Below the pieces are notes generated by a model. It did not search any database, was not told the DNA's origin, and saw only the letters and a list, made by a program, of their open reading frames with translations. Both the position numbers and the translations under genes were made by a program. 64,000 nucleotides of DNA from JACMLC01 sp963720235 (GTDB taxonomy: Bacteria > Acidobacteriota > Blastocatellia > Pyrinomonadales > Pyrinomonadaceae): the NCBI GenBank assembly GCA_963720235.1, contig OY970389.1:930001-994000 (forward strand), in the 5' to 3' direction. The stretch's first letter is position 1. The number at the start of each line of letters is the position of its first letter. Below, piece by piece: positions 8,836 through 17,372 of this stretch.

Positions 8836-9297
8836 TCACTTTTCTCTCATCTCGCTTCTCATCTCACGCGCATCGTCGCCGTCGCCCGCTATCTCAATGT
8901 GCCACACAGGCGGAGGCAATCTGTAATTCCCAAGTCGCTCGGCCCATTCGATGACGATGACGGCGCGCTCGTCCGCGAGCAGGTCATCTAGGTCAACTGC
9001 ATGCGCGGCGATTGAGCCTTCGGGCAGGCGATAGAGGTCTAGATGATAAAGCGTCAGCCGCCCGCGATAGAGATTGACGAGCGTGAAGGACGGGCTCGTC
9101 ACTTCATCCGTGTCGAAATCGAGCGCGGCGGCCAGACCTTTGACAAAGAGAGTCTTGCCCGCGCCGAGCGGCCCGCTCAAGAGAATTATCTCTCCGCCTT
9201 TGAGATGACTGCCGAAATCTTTGCCAAGCTCAAATGTCTCTTCTGGACTGCGGCTGGTCCAGACGCCTGCCGGCAGGGAATCGCGCGTGCTCGTCAT
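8836..9297 (-). CDS. tsaE: tRNA threonylcarbamoyladenosine biosynthesis ATPase TsaE
   Basis: 153 residues. Walker A SGPLGAGKT (residues 41-49), then the family motif VTSPSFTLVN and YHLDLYRL. TsaE is the ATPase of the TsaB-TsaD-TsaE complex that adds the threonylcarbamoyl group to A37 of tRNAs reading ANN codons. Its ATG overlaps the stop of nnr by four bases (9294-9297), so the two are translationally coupled; the nnr-tsaE pairing is common in bacteria. The end lies close to the palindrome at 8748-8822. Confidence 0.93.
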   Translation of the reverse strand: MTSTRDSLPAGVWTSRSPEETFELGKDFGSHLKGGEIILLSGPLGAGKTLFVKGLAAALDFDTDEVTSPSFTLVNLYRGRLTLYHLDLYRLPEGSIAAHAVDLDDLLADERAVIVIEWAERLGNYRLPPPVWHIEIAGDGDDAREMRSEMREK

Positions 9298-10976
9298 GGC
9301 CGCTCTCCCTGCGGGTCAAGTTTTGTGATAGCCGCGTGCAACTGCTCGCGTATGTCCGAAGCGACGAGAGCGCGCATGCCCTTCTCTGCGGCGGCGATGT
9401 CTCCCGCCAGTCCTCCGACATAAACAGCCGCGACCGTAGCCTCCACAGCATCCGCTTCATCTTTCAAAGCGGCGCGGCTCTGGGCCAAAAATCCAGTGAT
9501 GATTCCTGTCAGCGTATCGCCCGCGCCAGCCGTCCCAAGACCCGCGTTGCCCGTCGGGTTGATGAAGACGCTGCCATCAGGCGCAGCCGTCAGTGTGCGC
9601 GTTCCCTTTAAGACGAGAATCACTTGATGCGCCGTCGCAAACTCGCGCGCAAGCGCAACTCTATCCAGTAAAGCATCCTTCTCATGCGAGCCAAGCAATC
9701 GCTGCATCTCGCCCGCGTGCGGCGTCAGAATCAAAGGCAACTCATCAGACCCGCGCAACTCTTTGGGCCAGGGCGCGAGTGCGTTTAAGCCGTCTGCGTC
9801 AATCAAGACAGGCGTGCTCCGCCGCTCAATAACTTCGCGCACGAAGCGGCGCGTGCGTTCGTCGTCGGAAGTGAGGCCCGGCCCGATGGCGACGATGCTG
9901 GCTTTCTCTGCGAGTTGCAAAACATTTTCGAGAGCTTCAATGCTGGCCGCGCCGCGATCCGTCTCGGCCAGCGCAGCCGTCATCACTTCGGGCATAGTGC
10001 GCGCGGCGACGGCTGCCTGCGCGGAAGCGGGCGCGGCAACCGTCACGAGTCCCGCGCCGGCGCGCATCGCTGCATTGCCAGCGAGCGCAGCCGCGCCGGT
10101 CATCCCGCGCGAGCCTGCTATGACGAGCGCGTGGCCGTGCGTGTTCTTATAAGAGTCTGGCGCATAGCGAGTCTTGACGAGCCACCTGCGCGCGTCCTCT
10201 TCTTCTACGAGGAAGAATTTTGACGAAACTGCTTCGAGCAGCGCGGGCGGCGAGCCGATGTCTGCGATGACGAGTTGGCCCTGATAATGAGACGCGGGCG
10301 GCAGCACGTTCGCGGGTTTGGGCGCGGTGAAGGTGATGGTTAAATCTGCGCGGATGGCTTCGCCGGGAGGCTGCGCCGAATCTGCATCGAGGCCGGACGG
10401 AATATCCAGAGAAACTATGAGCGGCAACTTTGCGTTGGAGCGCATACGCGCTTCGCGCAGCAGGGCCAGATGTTCTGCGATGTGAAGCGGGATGCCTTCC
10501 AATGGACGCGAGAGACCTGTGCCGAAAAGTGCGTCCACGCGTATGTCATATTTGCCGAGCGGCGCGGTCAACTGTTCCCACGCCGTGACGGTCTCGCATT
10601 CTATAAAATTGAGCGGCGAGGGCTGAGTCTTTGAGCCTGCCTCGAAGCTTGCGAGGCTGCGCAGCATCTCGAAGTTGATGCGCGCATCGCCTTTTGTCTC
10701 TTCGACGCGACCGACGAGCAGCACATCCACATGCGCTCCCATCTGCCAGAGAGCGCGTGCGAGCGCAGCCCCGTCGCCGCCGTTATTGCCGCGCCCGCAA
10801 AAGATACGCACATTTTTGCCCGCGAGACTTTCTGGAAAACGCGCGGCAATCGCTCTGGCCGAAGCGTTGGCCGCAGCTTCCATCAGGAGCAGGGAAGGAG
10901 TTGCGAAACGCTCCGTCGTCAGGCGGTCAATCTCGCGCATCTCTTTTGCTGATATGATTTTTCGCACAAAAGGCAT
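9294..10976 (-). CDS. nnr: bifunctional NAD(P)H-hydrate repair enzyme Nnr (epimerase plus dehydratase)
   Basis: 560 residues. The N-terminal ~225 residues are the NnrE epimerase domain (EMREIDRLTTE, CGRGNNGGDG at about 60-70, DALFGTGLSRPLEG). From ~240 to 555 is the ADP-dependent NnrD dehydratase (SRGMTGAAALAG, LTPHAGEM, and GNAGLGTAGAGDTLTGII near the end). The enzyme repairs damaged hydrated NADH and NADPH. Full length for the fused form. It is the upstream gene of the two-gene operon with tsaE, the start being at 10976 (MPFVRKIISAKEM). Confidence 0.95.
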   Translation of the reverse strand: MPFVRKIISAKEMREIDRLTTERFATPSLLLMEAAANASARAIAARFPESLAGKNVRIFCGRGNNGGDGAALARALWQMGAHVDVLLVGRVEETKGDARINFEMLRSLASFEAGSKTQPSPLNFIECETVTAWEQLTAPLGKYDIRVDALFGTGLSRPLEGIPLHIAEHLALLREARMRSNAKLPLIVSLDIPSGLDADSAQPPGEAIRADLTITFTAPKPANVLPPASHYQGQLVIADIGSPPALLEAVSSKFFLVEEEDARRWLVKTRYAPDSYKNTHGHALVIAGSRGMTGAAALAGNAAMRAGAGLVTVAAPASAQAAVAARTMPEVMTAALAETDRGAASIEALENVLQLAEKASIVAIGPGLTSDDERTRRFVREVIERRSTPVLIDADGLNALAPWPKELRGSDELPLILTPHAGEMQRLLGSHEKDALLDRVALAREFATAHQVILVLKGTRTLTAAPDGSVFINPTGNAGLGTAGAGDTLTGIITGFLAQSRAALKDEADAVEATVAAVYVGGLAGDIAAAEKGMRALVASDIREQLHAAITKLDPQGERP

Positions 10977-11248
10977 GATAACAGAGAGAGCCGCGCGCGG
11001 GTCAAACGCTTCCCGTCGCGCGGCTCTCTTGTCCGGGCAAGTGCCAATTATTTCACAAAAAGAAAGCGACAGTGGCGTGGAGCGTCCCCGCCTGCCTGCC
11101 GCTGCTTCAACCTGTTTCTCTTCCGTGTTTGAAATAAATGATTAATGGATTCGCTCTTTCAGAAAATATTTATTGACTTGCCCAAAAGGCGCAGTTGTGC
11201 CAAAGTCTTGCTGTTATCAAACCACAATACAATCCGGGAGCATGAATC

Positions 11249-11584
11249 ATGCCGAAGATCGAAGCAGAAACTGCGACTGGCCCGGTCGCTTTTGAAGCTG
11301 CGCAGGGGCGCAAGCTCGTACTGGCTCTTGAAGACGCAGGGATAGACATTCTTCATCGTTGCGGCGGCAACGCGAAATGCACTACATGCCGCGTAGAGAT
11401 TTTGGCCGGAGACCCCGGAGAGATTGGCGATGCCGAGCGCAACCGTCTGGCAATGGAAACGGGACTGGCGGAAAACGTGCGCCTCTCCTGTCAGGTGCAT
11501 GTGATAGACGAGCTCAAACTGCGCGTCATCAATCAGGCGAGCGTGCGCGGAATGGACGCAGGCCCGCGCCCTGTGGATGAGTAA
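11249..11584 (+). CDS. 2Fe-2S ferredoxin
   Basis: 111 residues, cytoplasmic. The cluster ligands are Cys38, Cys44, Cys47 and Cys81 in the plant/adrenodoxin-type spacing C-x5-C-x2-C-xn-C (CGGNAKCTTC ... SCQ). It should carry single electrons, but the partner cannot be named: neighbours are nnr (divergent) and a PuuD-like membrane protein. The N-terminus is short and fits a stand-alone ferredoxin rather than a reductase subunit. Confidence 0.88.
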   Translation: MPKIEAETATGPVAFEAAQGRKLVLALEDAGIDILHRCGGNAKCTTCRVEILAGDPGEIGDAERNRLAMETGLAENVRLSCQVHVIDELKLRVINQASVRGMDAGPRPVDE

Positions 11585-11854
11585 AACTCTGATGGCTGTT
11601 AAGAGAGTTTCAGGGAAGTTATTGATTCTCAACTCTCTCTGGTGTAATCTCGCGCGCGTATTACTGACAGAGCATACTGACTAGAGACAGCATTTTTTAC
11701 CTGCGGCTCAAAGGGCGAAGGGGGCAGCCTTCTTGCGCGAGCCTGAAAGGGAAGCTGTCTTGAGGCATACCTAAACGGAAGCGTCCCGCTCTGCCTTCGC
11801 CTCTCGCGAAGGGGCGCGCTTGCGGTCACGACAAAACAAAGTTTCGGAGGACGT

Positions 11855-12712
11855 ATGTTACTAGAGTCAATCGCTCATCTCCCCGTCAGTCTGGCGACGA
11901 TGTTGCAGGATGGAATTTTTCATGCGCCGGATGGAGCCTCGCTCGTTAGAATCTTTTTGCGTTGGAGCCACTTCGTCGCGGGCATCGCCTGGATTGGAAT
12001 TTTGTATTTTTTCAATCTGGTGAACGTCAATTTTATGAAAGCTCTGGATGCGCCGACCAAAGGCAAAGTGATTCCAGAGTTGATGCCGCGCGCTCTCTGG
12101 TTCTTTCGCTGGGGCGCAGTCATCACGGTCTTCGCCGGCTTGATGTACTACGCCATGTACATCCTCAAGACAGATGTCTTCAATACCAATTCCGACCGCA
12201 TATCATTTGCCAGCAATCCGGCCAACGCTGCGACCATAAATATCTGGGTTGTGCTCCTCGTCTGGCTGATAATGCCCATCATCACTTTTGCGATAGAGTT
12301 TTTGATTATTCAGAAAGCTCTCATCAAAGACGGGCGCGTGCTGGCGGTCATCGTCGCGGTGCTGGTCATCTTGATGGCAATCGGCATCGTGTGCTGGTTT
12401 GAGTATCAACTAGTGGGCGCAGGCCCGAATCCTAACAGCTATGCCAGCAACAGGACATATTCTATAGGCATTGGCGGCGCGATTGGCATCATCATGATGT
12501 TAAATGTGTGGGGCATTATCTGGCCCGCGCAGAAGAGGATTATCGCGTGGACGAAGGATAACGCGGAGAACGGGACGGCGATTCCGGCTGAGTCTGCGAT
12601 TCTTGCGCGCAAAGCTTTTCTGGCTTCGCGGACAAACGCATGGCTCTCGCTTCCGATGCTCTTCTTCATGGCAACTTCGCACGGCGGTGATTACGTGATT
12701 CTCGGCAAGTAA
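11855..12712 (+). CDS. urate hydroxylase PuuD-like membrane protein without cytochrome c domain
   Basis: 285 residues with about seven to eight predicted membrane helices. The start of the membrane domain (FLRWSHFVAGIAWIGILYFF, residues 30-50) and the LMPRALWFFRWGA block match the N-terminal domain of PuuD (Urate_ox_N). PuuD itself continues into a cytochrome c domain with CxxCH; here the protein stops at MATSHGGDYVILGK with no CxxCH. No other purine-degradation gene is near. It may be a haem or quinone-linked membrane protein with another role. The ribosome binding site is CGGAGGACGT, eight bases before the ATG. Confidence 0.65.
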   Translation: MLLESIAHLPVSLATMLQDGIFHAPDGASLVRIFLRWSHFVAGIAWIGILYFFNLVNVNFMKALDAPTKGKVIPELMPRALWFFRWGAVITVFAGLMYYAMYILKTDVFNTNSDRISFASNPANAATINIWVVLLVWLIMPIITFAIEFLIIQKALIKDGRVLAVIVAVLVILMAIGIVCWFEYQLVGAGPNPNSYASNRTYSIGIGGAIGIIMMLNVWGIIWPAQKRIIAWTKDNAENGTAIPAESAILARKAFLASRTNAWLSLPMLFFMATSHGGDYVILGK

Positions 12713-12717
12713 AAACA

Positions 12718-12792
12718 GTTTCCCGCACAGGCGCAAAGGCGCAAAGAAAGTTTCTACAGCTTTCTTTGCGCCTTTGCGCCTGTGCGGGAAAC
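12718..12792. repeat. GCAAAGGCGCAAAG-family perfect palindrome, copy 2
   Basis: 33-bp arms (12718-12750 and 12760-12792) are exact complements with a 9-base loop. It sits six bases after the PuuD-like stop and could act as a terminator or mRNA stabiliser. Confidence 0.88.
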
Positions 12793-12888
12793 TTTCGTCA
12801 CCTGGATTCCATCTATTCGTCATACTTGCGGGCAATAGTAAGCGGTTGCAACTTTTATCAGTTGCGGATTTATCAAAGGAGAAATGAA

Positions 12889-13521
12889 ATGACTTTGAAA
12901 AGTTACACGCCCAGAGAATTTAATCTGAGCGGGCTGAACGGAATTTCGGATCAAACGCTTGAGATGCATTTCAAGTTGTATGAAGGTTATGTCAAGGAGA
13001 CGAATAACCTGACCGAAAGGATTGGAAAATTTTTGGCGGACGGGAAGGTTGATCAGGAAGAGATGCCAGCCTATTCGGAACTGACGCGCCGTCTTGGGTT
13101 CGAGTACAACGGCATGGTCTTGCATGAATACTACTTCGAGAATATGAAGCAGGGCGGAAATGTTGACCCGGAAAATAATTCGGCATTTACGAAAGCTGCG
13201 GAAGAGAGTTTTGGCAGCTATGATATCTGGAAAGCGGATTTCGTCGGCATCGGCAAGATGCGCGGCGTCGGCTGGGCCATCTGTTATCAAGACCCCACGA
13301 ACGGGCGACTGTCGAATCACTGGATTACATTGCATCAAATCGGAAACGTCGCGGGCTTTACGCCGATACTCGTGATGGATGTCTGGGAGCATGCCTTCCT
13401 GCTCGACTACAAACCTGCCGAGCGTCCGAAGTACATCGAAGCCTTCTTCTCAAACATAGACTGGCAGGCCGTCGAAAAAAGACTCAAGAGCGAAGAAGCT
13501 GCAAAGACTACGAAAGCGTGA
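12889..13521 (+). CDS. superoxide dismutase, Fe/Mn family
   Basis: 210 residues that convert superoxide to peroxide and oxygen. The likely metal ligands are His in LEMHFKLYEGYV (N-terminal), His in VLHEYYFENM, and Asp plus His in MDVWEHAFLLDY. The N-terminal histidine cluster usually seen in the family (HHxxHH) is reduced to one His, which marks a divergent subgroup. I start at ATG 12889, with AAAGGAG seven bases upstream; the frame is open 41 codons further back through the palindrome, which I reject. No leader is visible, so it is cytoplasmic. Confidence 0.88.
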   Translation: MTLKSYTPREFNLSGLNGISDQTLEMHFKLYEGYVKETNNLTERIGKFLADGKVDQEEMPAYSELTRRLGFEYNGMVLHEYYFENMKQGGNVDPENNSAFTKAAEESFGSYDIWKADFVGIGKMRGVGWAICYQDPTNGRLSNHWITLHQIGNVAGFTPILVMDVWEHAFLLDYKPAERPKYIEAFFSNIDWQAVEKRLKSEEAAKTTKA

Positions 13522-13524
13522 AAG

Positions 13525-13640
13525 ACAGTAAGTCAGAACCGCTTGCGGTAGCGAGCGGTTCTTCAATGTTTTAAAGCGAGTCTCTGATGCTAACTCAAAC
13601 CCGCACGCTACCGCTGGCGGTTCTGACTTACTGCCTTCTT
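13525..13640. repeat. inverted repeat with GCGGTTCTGACTTAC ends
   Basis: AGTAAGTCAGAACCGC at the left pairs with GCGGTTCTGACTTACT at the right (13526-13632); a smaller GCGGTAGCG/CGCTACCGC pair lies inside. It follows the dismutase stop and may terminate transcription. Confidence 0.6.
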
Positions 13641-13663
13641 AGACAATAAATTTCGGAGGACAC

Positions 13664-14647
13664 ATGAAGTTGAAACGCATCTTGCTGTTTTGCATCGTTC
13701 TATCTTTAGCCGCTCTTGTGCTCGCAGGCTGCACGCAGACGGATAACGCTAACTCCAATACGACTGCGACAACCAGCGCATCGCCGCCTGTCGCTGCGTC
13801 TCCTTCGCCGCAGAATCTGACGGTCGTCGGACGCCCGCAGAAAATCTCAGACCAGATGACTGCGCGCGGAGAGCAGGATAAAGCAGAGCCCGCTCTGAGC
13901 TTTGTCTCGCCGCGCAATGGCGAGACAGTCAAGAGCTCGACCGTCGCGGTCAAGCTAAATCTCGGCGGCGACCTCAAAGGCTACAAGCCTATGAAAGACC
14001 CTGCGACGGGGATGGGCAATCACATACACATTATCCTCGACAACCAGCCTTACGAGGCTTACTACGATTTGAGCCAGCCGTTTGAGTTGCGCAATGTCAC
14101 GGAAGGCAAGCACACTCTGCGCGTCTTTGCTTCGCGCCCGTGGCACGAGAGCTATAAAAACGCGGAAGCGTTTCAGATGGTCATCTTCACTGTCAAAGGC
14201 GGCGGGGCGGATGCTTCAAAGCCTACGACGACCGGTAGCGGGCAGGTGATGGCTGATAACAAAAATGCTGCGAACGCCAATGCCAGCCCGGCTGCGCCGC
14301 GCGAAGGCAAAGACATGCAGATGAGCGTGGCGGGCGATGTTGATCCTGCGAAACCTCTGCTCACCTATAGTCGTCCGAAAGGCGAGTATAAGGGCGCGGA
14401 TGCAGAGGCGATTATGATTGACTTCTGGCTCAAGAACGCAAAGTTGCAGAGCGAGGGCGGAGAATATCGCGTGCGTTATTCCGTTGATGGCGGCGAGGCG
14501 AGATATATAGACACGTGGGGGCCAATCTGGCTCAAGGGCTGGACGACAGGCAAGCACATGGTCAAACTCGAACTGGTTGATAAAGCCGGAAATCCTATTG
14601 AGAATGGCTTTAATACAACTATGCGCGAGATTATGGTGACGCCCTAA
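13664..14647 (+). CDS. lipoprotein of unknown function with two beta-rich domains
   Basis: 327 residues. The leader ends in a lipobox (LVLAGC, Cys near residue 23), so it should be a membrane-anchored lipoprotein. After a Ser/Thr/Asn-rich linker there are two beta-sandwich-like parts. Residues ~80-185 contain PRNGETV, GNHIHIILDNQPYEAYYD and EGKHTLRVFASRPWHES. Residues ~225-327 contain FWLKNAKLQ, YRVRYSVDGGEARYIDTW and GKHMVKLELVD. The two halves look like diverged copies of one fold. It has a strong ribosome binding site (CGGAGGACAC). No function can be given. Confidence 0.75.
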   Translation: MKLKRILLFCIVLSLAALVLAGCTQTDNANSNTTATTSASPPVAASPSPQNLTVVGRPQKISDQMTARGEQDKAEPALSFVSPRNGETVKSSTVAVKLNLGGDLKGYKPMKDPATGMGNHIHIILDNQPYEAYYDLSQPFELRNVTEGKHTLRVFASRPWHESYKNAEAFQMVIFTVKGGGADASKPTTTGSGQVMADNKNAANANASPAAPREGKDMQMSVAGDVDPAKPLLTYSRPKGEYKGADAEAIMIDFWLKNAKLQSEGGEYRVRYSVDGGEARYIDTWGPIWLKGWTTGKHMVKLELVDKAGNPIENGFNTTMREIMVTP

Positions 14648-14654
14648 AACTAAA

Positions 14655-14727
14655 TTGACCACTAAGACGCGAAGGCGCGAAGAATAAATCCGATTCTTCT
14701 TTGTGCCTTCGTGTTTTTGTGGTTAAA
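14655..14727. repeat. ACCACTAAGACGCGAAGGC-type inverted repeat
   Basis: GACCACTAAGACGCGAAGGC on the left is mirrored by GTGCCTTCGTGTTTTTGTGGT on the right. This is a related but distinct class from the GCAAAGGCGCAAAG copies. Confidence 0.6.
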
Positions 14728-14852
14728 CTCTATGCTATGCCGTTCAGCTTGATGCGCGCGAGGAGCATTGAGTATATTGCAGGTCTCACGCCAGCAGAGC
14801 GCGTCCCCTTGAAAGAGAGCGCACAACTTTTTTTTGAAGAGAGGTTTTGAAG

Positions 14853-15482
14853 ATGAATAGAATAAAGAAGCCCGCCGGAATGTTTACGGCCATCGCCTTG
14901 ATGCTCGCAGCCTTGCCTGCGTTTATGAGTTTCAGCGCGCTTGCCAATGATAAAGAGAAAGCCCCAGCCGCTCCCAAAGTCGGCGAGGCCGCGCCGGATT
15001 TTCGTCTCCCCTATGCCACACAGGAGAAAATGTTTTTCAAGCCGGAAGAGCAGATGACGCTCGCGTCCCTGCGCGGCAAGAATATCATCCTGGCTTTTTA
15101 TCCTGCCGATTGGTCTGGCGGTTGCACTAAAGAAGTTTGCACACTGCGCGATACCTTCGCGGAGTTGGGCAAGCTGAACGCAACCGTGCTCGGCATCAGT
15201 GGCGATTACGTCTTCTCGCATCACGAGTGGGCCAAATTCCACAAGCTGCAATTTCCATTGCTCTCTGACCACGACCACAAGGTCGCGCGTCTCTATGACA
15301 GTTACATGGAAGACGTTGGATACAACAAGCGCACGATTTACCTGATAGATAAAGACGGCGTCGTGCGTTATGTCAACATGGCTTTCAAGGCCGGAGACAA
15401 GGCCGATTATGACAAGCTGCGCGCAGAACTCGAAAAGCTCAATCCGCCGCAGAAGATGGAAGAGAAGCAGAAGACTGAATAA
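14853..15482 (+). CDS. exported peroxiredoxin (AhpC/TSA, BCP-like)
   Basis: 209 residues. A signal peptide ends near residue 31 (LALMLAALPAFMSFSALA). The thioredoxin-fold domain has GEAAPDFRLPYAT, then FYPADWSGGCTKEVC with the peroxidatic Cys91 and a second Cys96 five residues on, as in BCP/PrxQ enzymes. The usual TPVCT or TPGCT is SGGCT here. It should reduce peroxides in the periplasm. I use ATG 14853, with GAGAGG upstream; a TTG two codons earlier is less likely. The neighbouring dismutase suggests a local oxidative-stress group, but the genes are not closely spaced. Confidence 0.85.
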   Translation: MNRIKKPAGMFTAIALMLAALPAFMSFSALANDKEKAPAAPKVGEAAPDFRLPYATQEKMFFKPEEQMTLASLRGKNIILAFYPADWSGGCTKEVCTLRDTFAELGKLNATVLGISGDYVFSHHEWAKFHKLQFPLLSDHDHKVARLYDSYMEDVGYNKRTIYLIDKDGVVRYVNMAFKAGDKADYDKLRAELEKLNPPQKMEEKQKTE

Positions 15483-15526
15483 AGCAGACAGCGGACAGTT
15501 GCGTTTTTAGTCACGGCAGTGACGAC

Positions 15527-15699
15527 ATAACAGTAGCCCACAGCGCAAGCTGTGGGTGGAAGGCAAACAATCAATTTGAGCTATCGAAGATAGCGACATA
15601 AATTCAAGTTATTGCAAGCTATGTTTATGTCGCTATCTTCGATAGCTCAAAATCATTGCCCGCTCATGTCCCACAGCTTGCGCTGTGGGCTACTGTTAT
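15527..15699. repeat. nested double palindrome, 173 bp
   Basis: Outer arms 15527-15556 and 15670-15699 are 30-bp exact complements (containing CAGTAGCCCACAGC). Inside them a second pair, 15575-15602 and 15624-15651, is 28-bp exact. Each arm also has a smaller palindrome (CCCACAGC/GCTGTGGG; GCTATC/GATAGC). Confidence 0.9.
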
Positions 15700-15735
15700 A
15701 TCGCTACTCCGTAGCTCATAAAATTTTGGTAAGTT

Positions 15736-16803
15736 ATGTCTGAAGTTCAAGAAGAGTTGGAAGTCAAAAAAATCGCGTCGGATGTGGCGAGCGAGTATGC
15801 TGCTGTGCGCGAGGGCGGGGCGGGTTTGATTGATTTGTCGTCGCGTGCGCGAGTGATTGTCAGTGGCTCTGAAGCTGTGCCTTTTCTCAATGGGTTGGTG
15901 ACGAATGATGTCAAGGCTCTGGAAGAGGGAAGGTGGATGCACGCGGCTTTTCCGAATGTGCAGGGGCGTCTGCTGGCTTTGGTGCGCGTGCTTCATCGCG
16001 CGGGAGGTTTTCTCTTAGACATGGAAGCGTCCGCGCGTGAGGCAGTCGTCAAGACGCTCTCGCGTTTTACACTCGCGGGCGATTTTCACCTGACGGAGAT
16101 GACAGACGAGTTGGCTGCATACACAGTGCAGGGCGCGCGCTCTGTTGAAATTGTCGGAGAGGTTTTGGGCCAGAATGCTGCGCAGGTTGAGCGCGGGCAG
16201 ATTGTGGAAGCTGTTTGGAAAGATGAATCCGTGAGTGTGATTCGCGCGACGCATACGGCGGAAGATGGTTTTGATATTTTCGTCAATGCTGCGGAGGCAG
16301 AAGCTTTGCGGGATGCGCTCAGGCTTGCGGGCGCGCGGCCCGTTGGCTCTGAGGCTCTGGAAGTCCTGCGCGTAGAGGCCGGAGTGCCGCGCTTCGGCGT
16401 GGATGTGACGGAGAACAATGTCGTCCTTGAAGCGGGGCTTGATGAGGCCGTGAGCTTTACGAAGGGCTGTTATCTGGGCCAGGAAATTATTGCGCGGATA
16501 CACTGGCGCGGCCACGTCGCCAAGCGGCTCGCGGGTTTGAGTCTTGATGAAGAGAACGCTATTGAAAATGGCGCGCAGGTTCGCTCGGCGGAGGGCAAAG
16601 AGATTGGGCGCGTCACTTCAACAGTTTTCTCTATAAAACTTCAAAAGCATATCGCGCTGGCAATCATTAAGTATGATTATCTGGCGGCTGGCACAACGGT
16701 AGTCGTTGTCTCAGGCGAAAGGGAATTGGCAGGGCAGGTCGTGGAACTTCCTTTCGTGCGCGGAAGCTGGTACGAAGCAAGCCCCGCATCAGATTCAGTT
16801 TAA
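15736..16803 (+). CDS. ygfZ: folate-binding YgfZ/CAF17-family protein
   Basis: 355 residues of the GcvT-like fold. The signature KGCYLGQEIIAR is near residue 245, with conserved Cys in K-G-C-Y-x-G-Q-E. YgfZ proteins bind folate and help assemble or repair iron-sulfur clusters in some enzymes, such as MiaB. N-terminal hallmarks (LSSRARVIVSGSEAVPFLNGLVTNDV) are present, and the length is normal. A small gene starts six bases after the stop, probably in the same transcript. Confidence 0.9.
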   Translation: MSEVQEELEVKKIASDVASEYAAVREGGAGLIDLSSRARVIVSGSEAVPFLNGLVTNDVKALEEGRWMHAAFPNVQGRLLALVRVLHRAGGFLLDMEASAREAVVKTLSRFTLAGDFHLTEMTDELAAYTVQGARSVEIVGEVLGQNAAQVERGQIVEAVWKDESVSVIRATHTAEDGFDIFVNAAEAEALRDALRLAGARPVGSEALEVLRVEAGVPRFGVDVTENNVVLEAGLDEAVSFTKGCYLGQEIIARIHWRGHVAKRLAGLSLDEENAIENGAQVRSAEGKEIGRVTSTVFSIKLQKHIALAIIKYDYLAAGTTVVVVSGERELAGQVVELPFVRGSWYEASPASDSV

Positions 16804-16809
16804 GAGAGC

Positions 16810-17109
16810 ATGAGCGAGCAAGAAGCGACAACAGCAACCGGTGGCGTAGCGCAGGAGCGCGACCTGAATGAATCGCAGGCGCGGCTTGCCTATGCGATTA
16901 TCCAGTCGCTCTTGGAGCACACGGCTGTCGTCAGCGATTTGGTTGCGTTGATGGCCCAGGTGCTTGATGAAGAGACGACTAAAGCTCTGACCAATACGCC
17001 GCAATGGCAGGCTTATCTGGACAGCCGCCGCGCGTTGGAGCGAACGCGCGCCAACGTGGAAAAGTTTACGGAAGTGATGACCCGGCTCGCGACGGATGAA
17101 ACAACCTGA
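16810..17109 (+). CDS. hypothetical helical protein downstream of ygfZ
   Basis: 99 residues that I do not recognise. It starts six bases after the ygfZ stop, with GAGAGC as a weak ribosome binding site, so it is likely translationally linked. The sequence is mainly helical (SQARLAYAIIQSLLEHTAVVSDLVALMAQVL, then SRRALERTRANVEKFTEVMTRL), with no leader. No conserved motif suggests a function. The 263 bases downstream hold no gene. Confidence 0.6.
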   Translation: MSEQEATTATGGVAQERDLNESQARLAYAIIQSLLEHTAVVSDLVALMAQVLDEETTKALTNTPQWQAYLDSRRALERTRANVEKFTEVMTRLATDETT

Positions 17110-17372
17110 TTGGCACATTTTGGCCCAGAGAAATTTCTTCAATTTTGGCCCACAAAAATCTCTTTCATTTTAACCTCGATTTTGCCGACTTAGTCTTGAC
17201 TCAGGGCCGTTAATCATCATAGGATGTGCGCGCTTCAAAGAGGGCCGCTAATCTTTCTAGCATCTTCGTAAGGGTTGCCACGTGGAATGGGCTTGTTACC
17301 CCGTCAGGCTCCAAAGCTCAAGCCAAAAGTTATTCCAAAATAGAATCACCTTAAAATAAGGAGAGCAGCGTT

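Noticed and set aside
9043..10223. Several plus-strand frames opposite tsaE and nnr
   Set aside because: Shadows of strong minus-strand genes in GC-rich codons, with Arg/Ala-rich low-complexity products.
17225..17340. Structured-looking leader before the HYR protein (AAGGGTTGCCACGTGG...CCCCGTCAGGCTCC), considered as a riboswitch
   Set aside because: It does not fit the c-di-GMP, cobalamin, TPP or SAM consensus that I can recall; no support beyond short complementarities.
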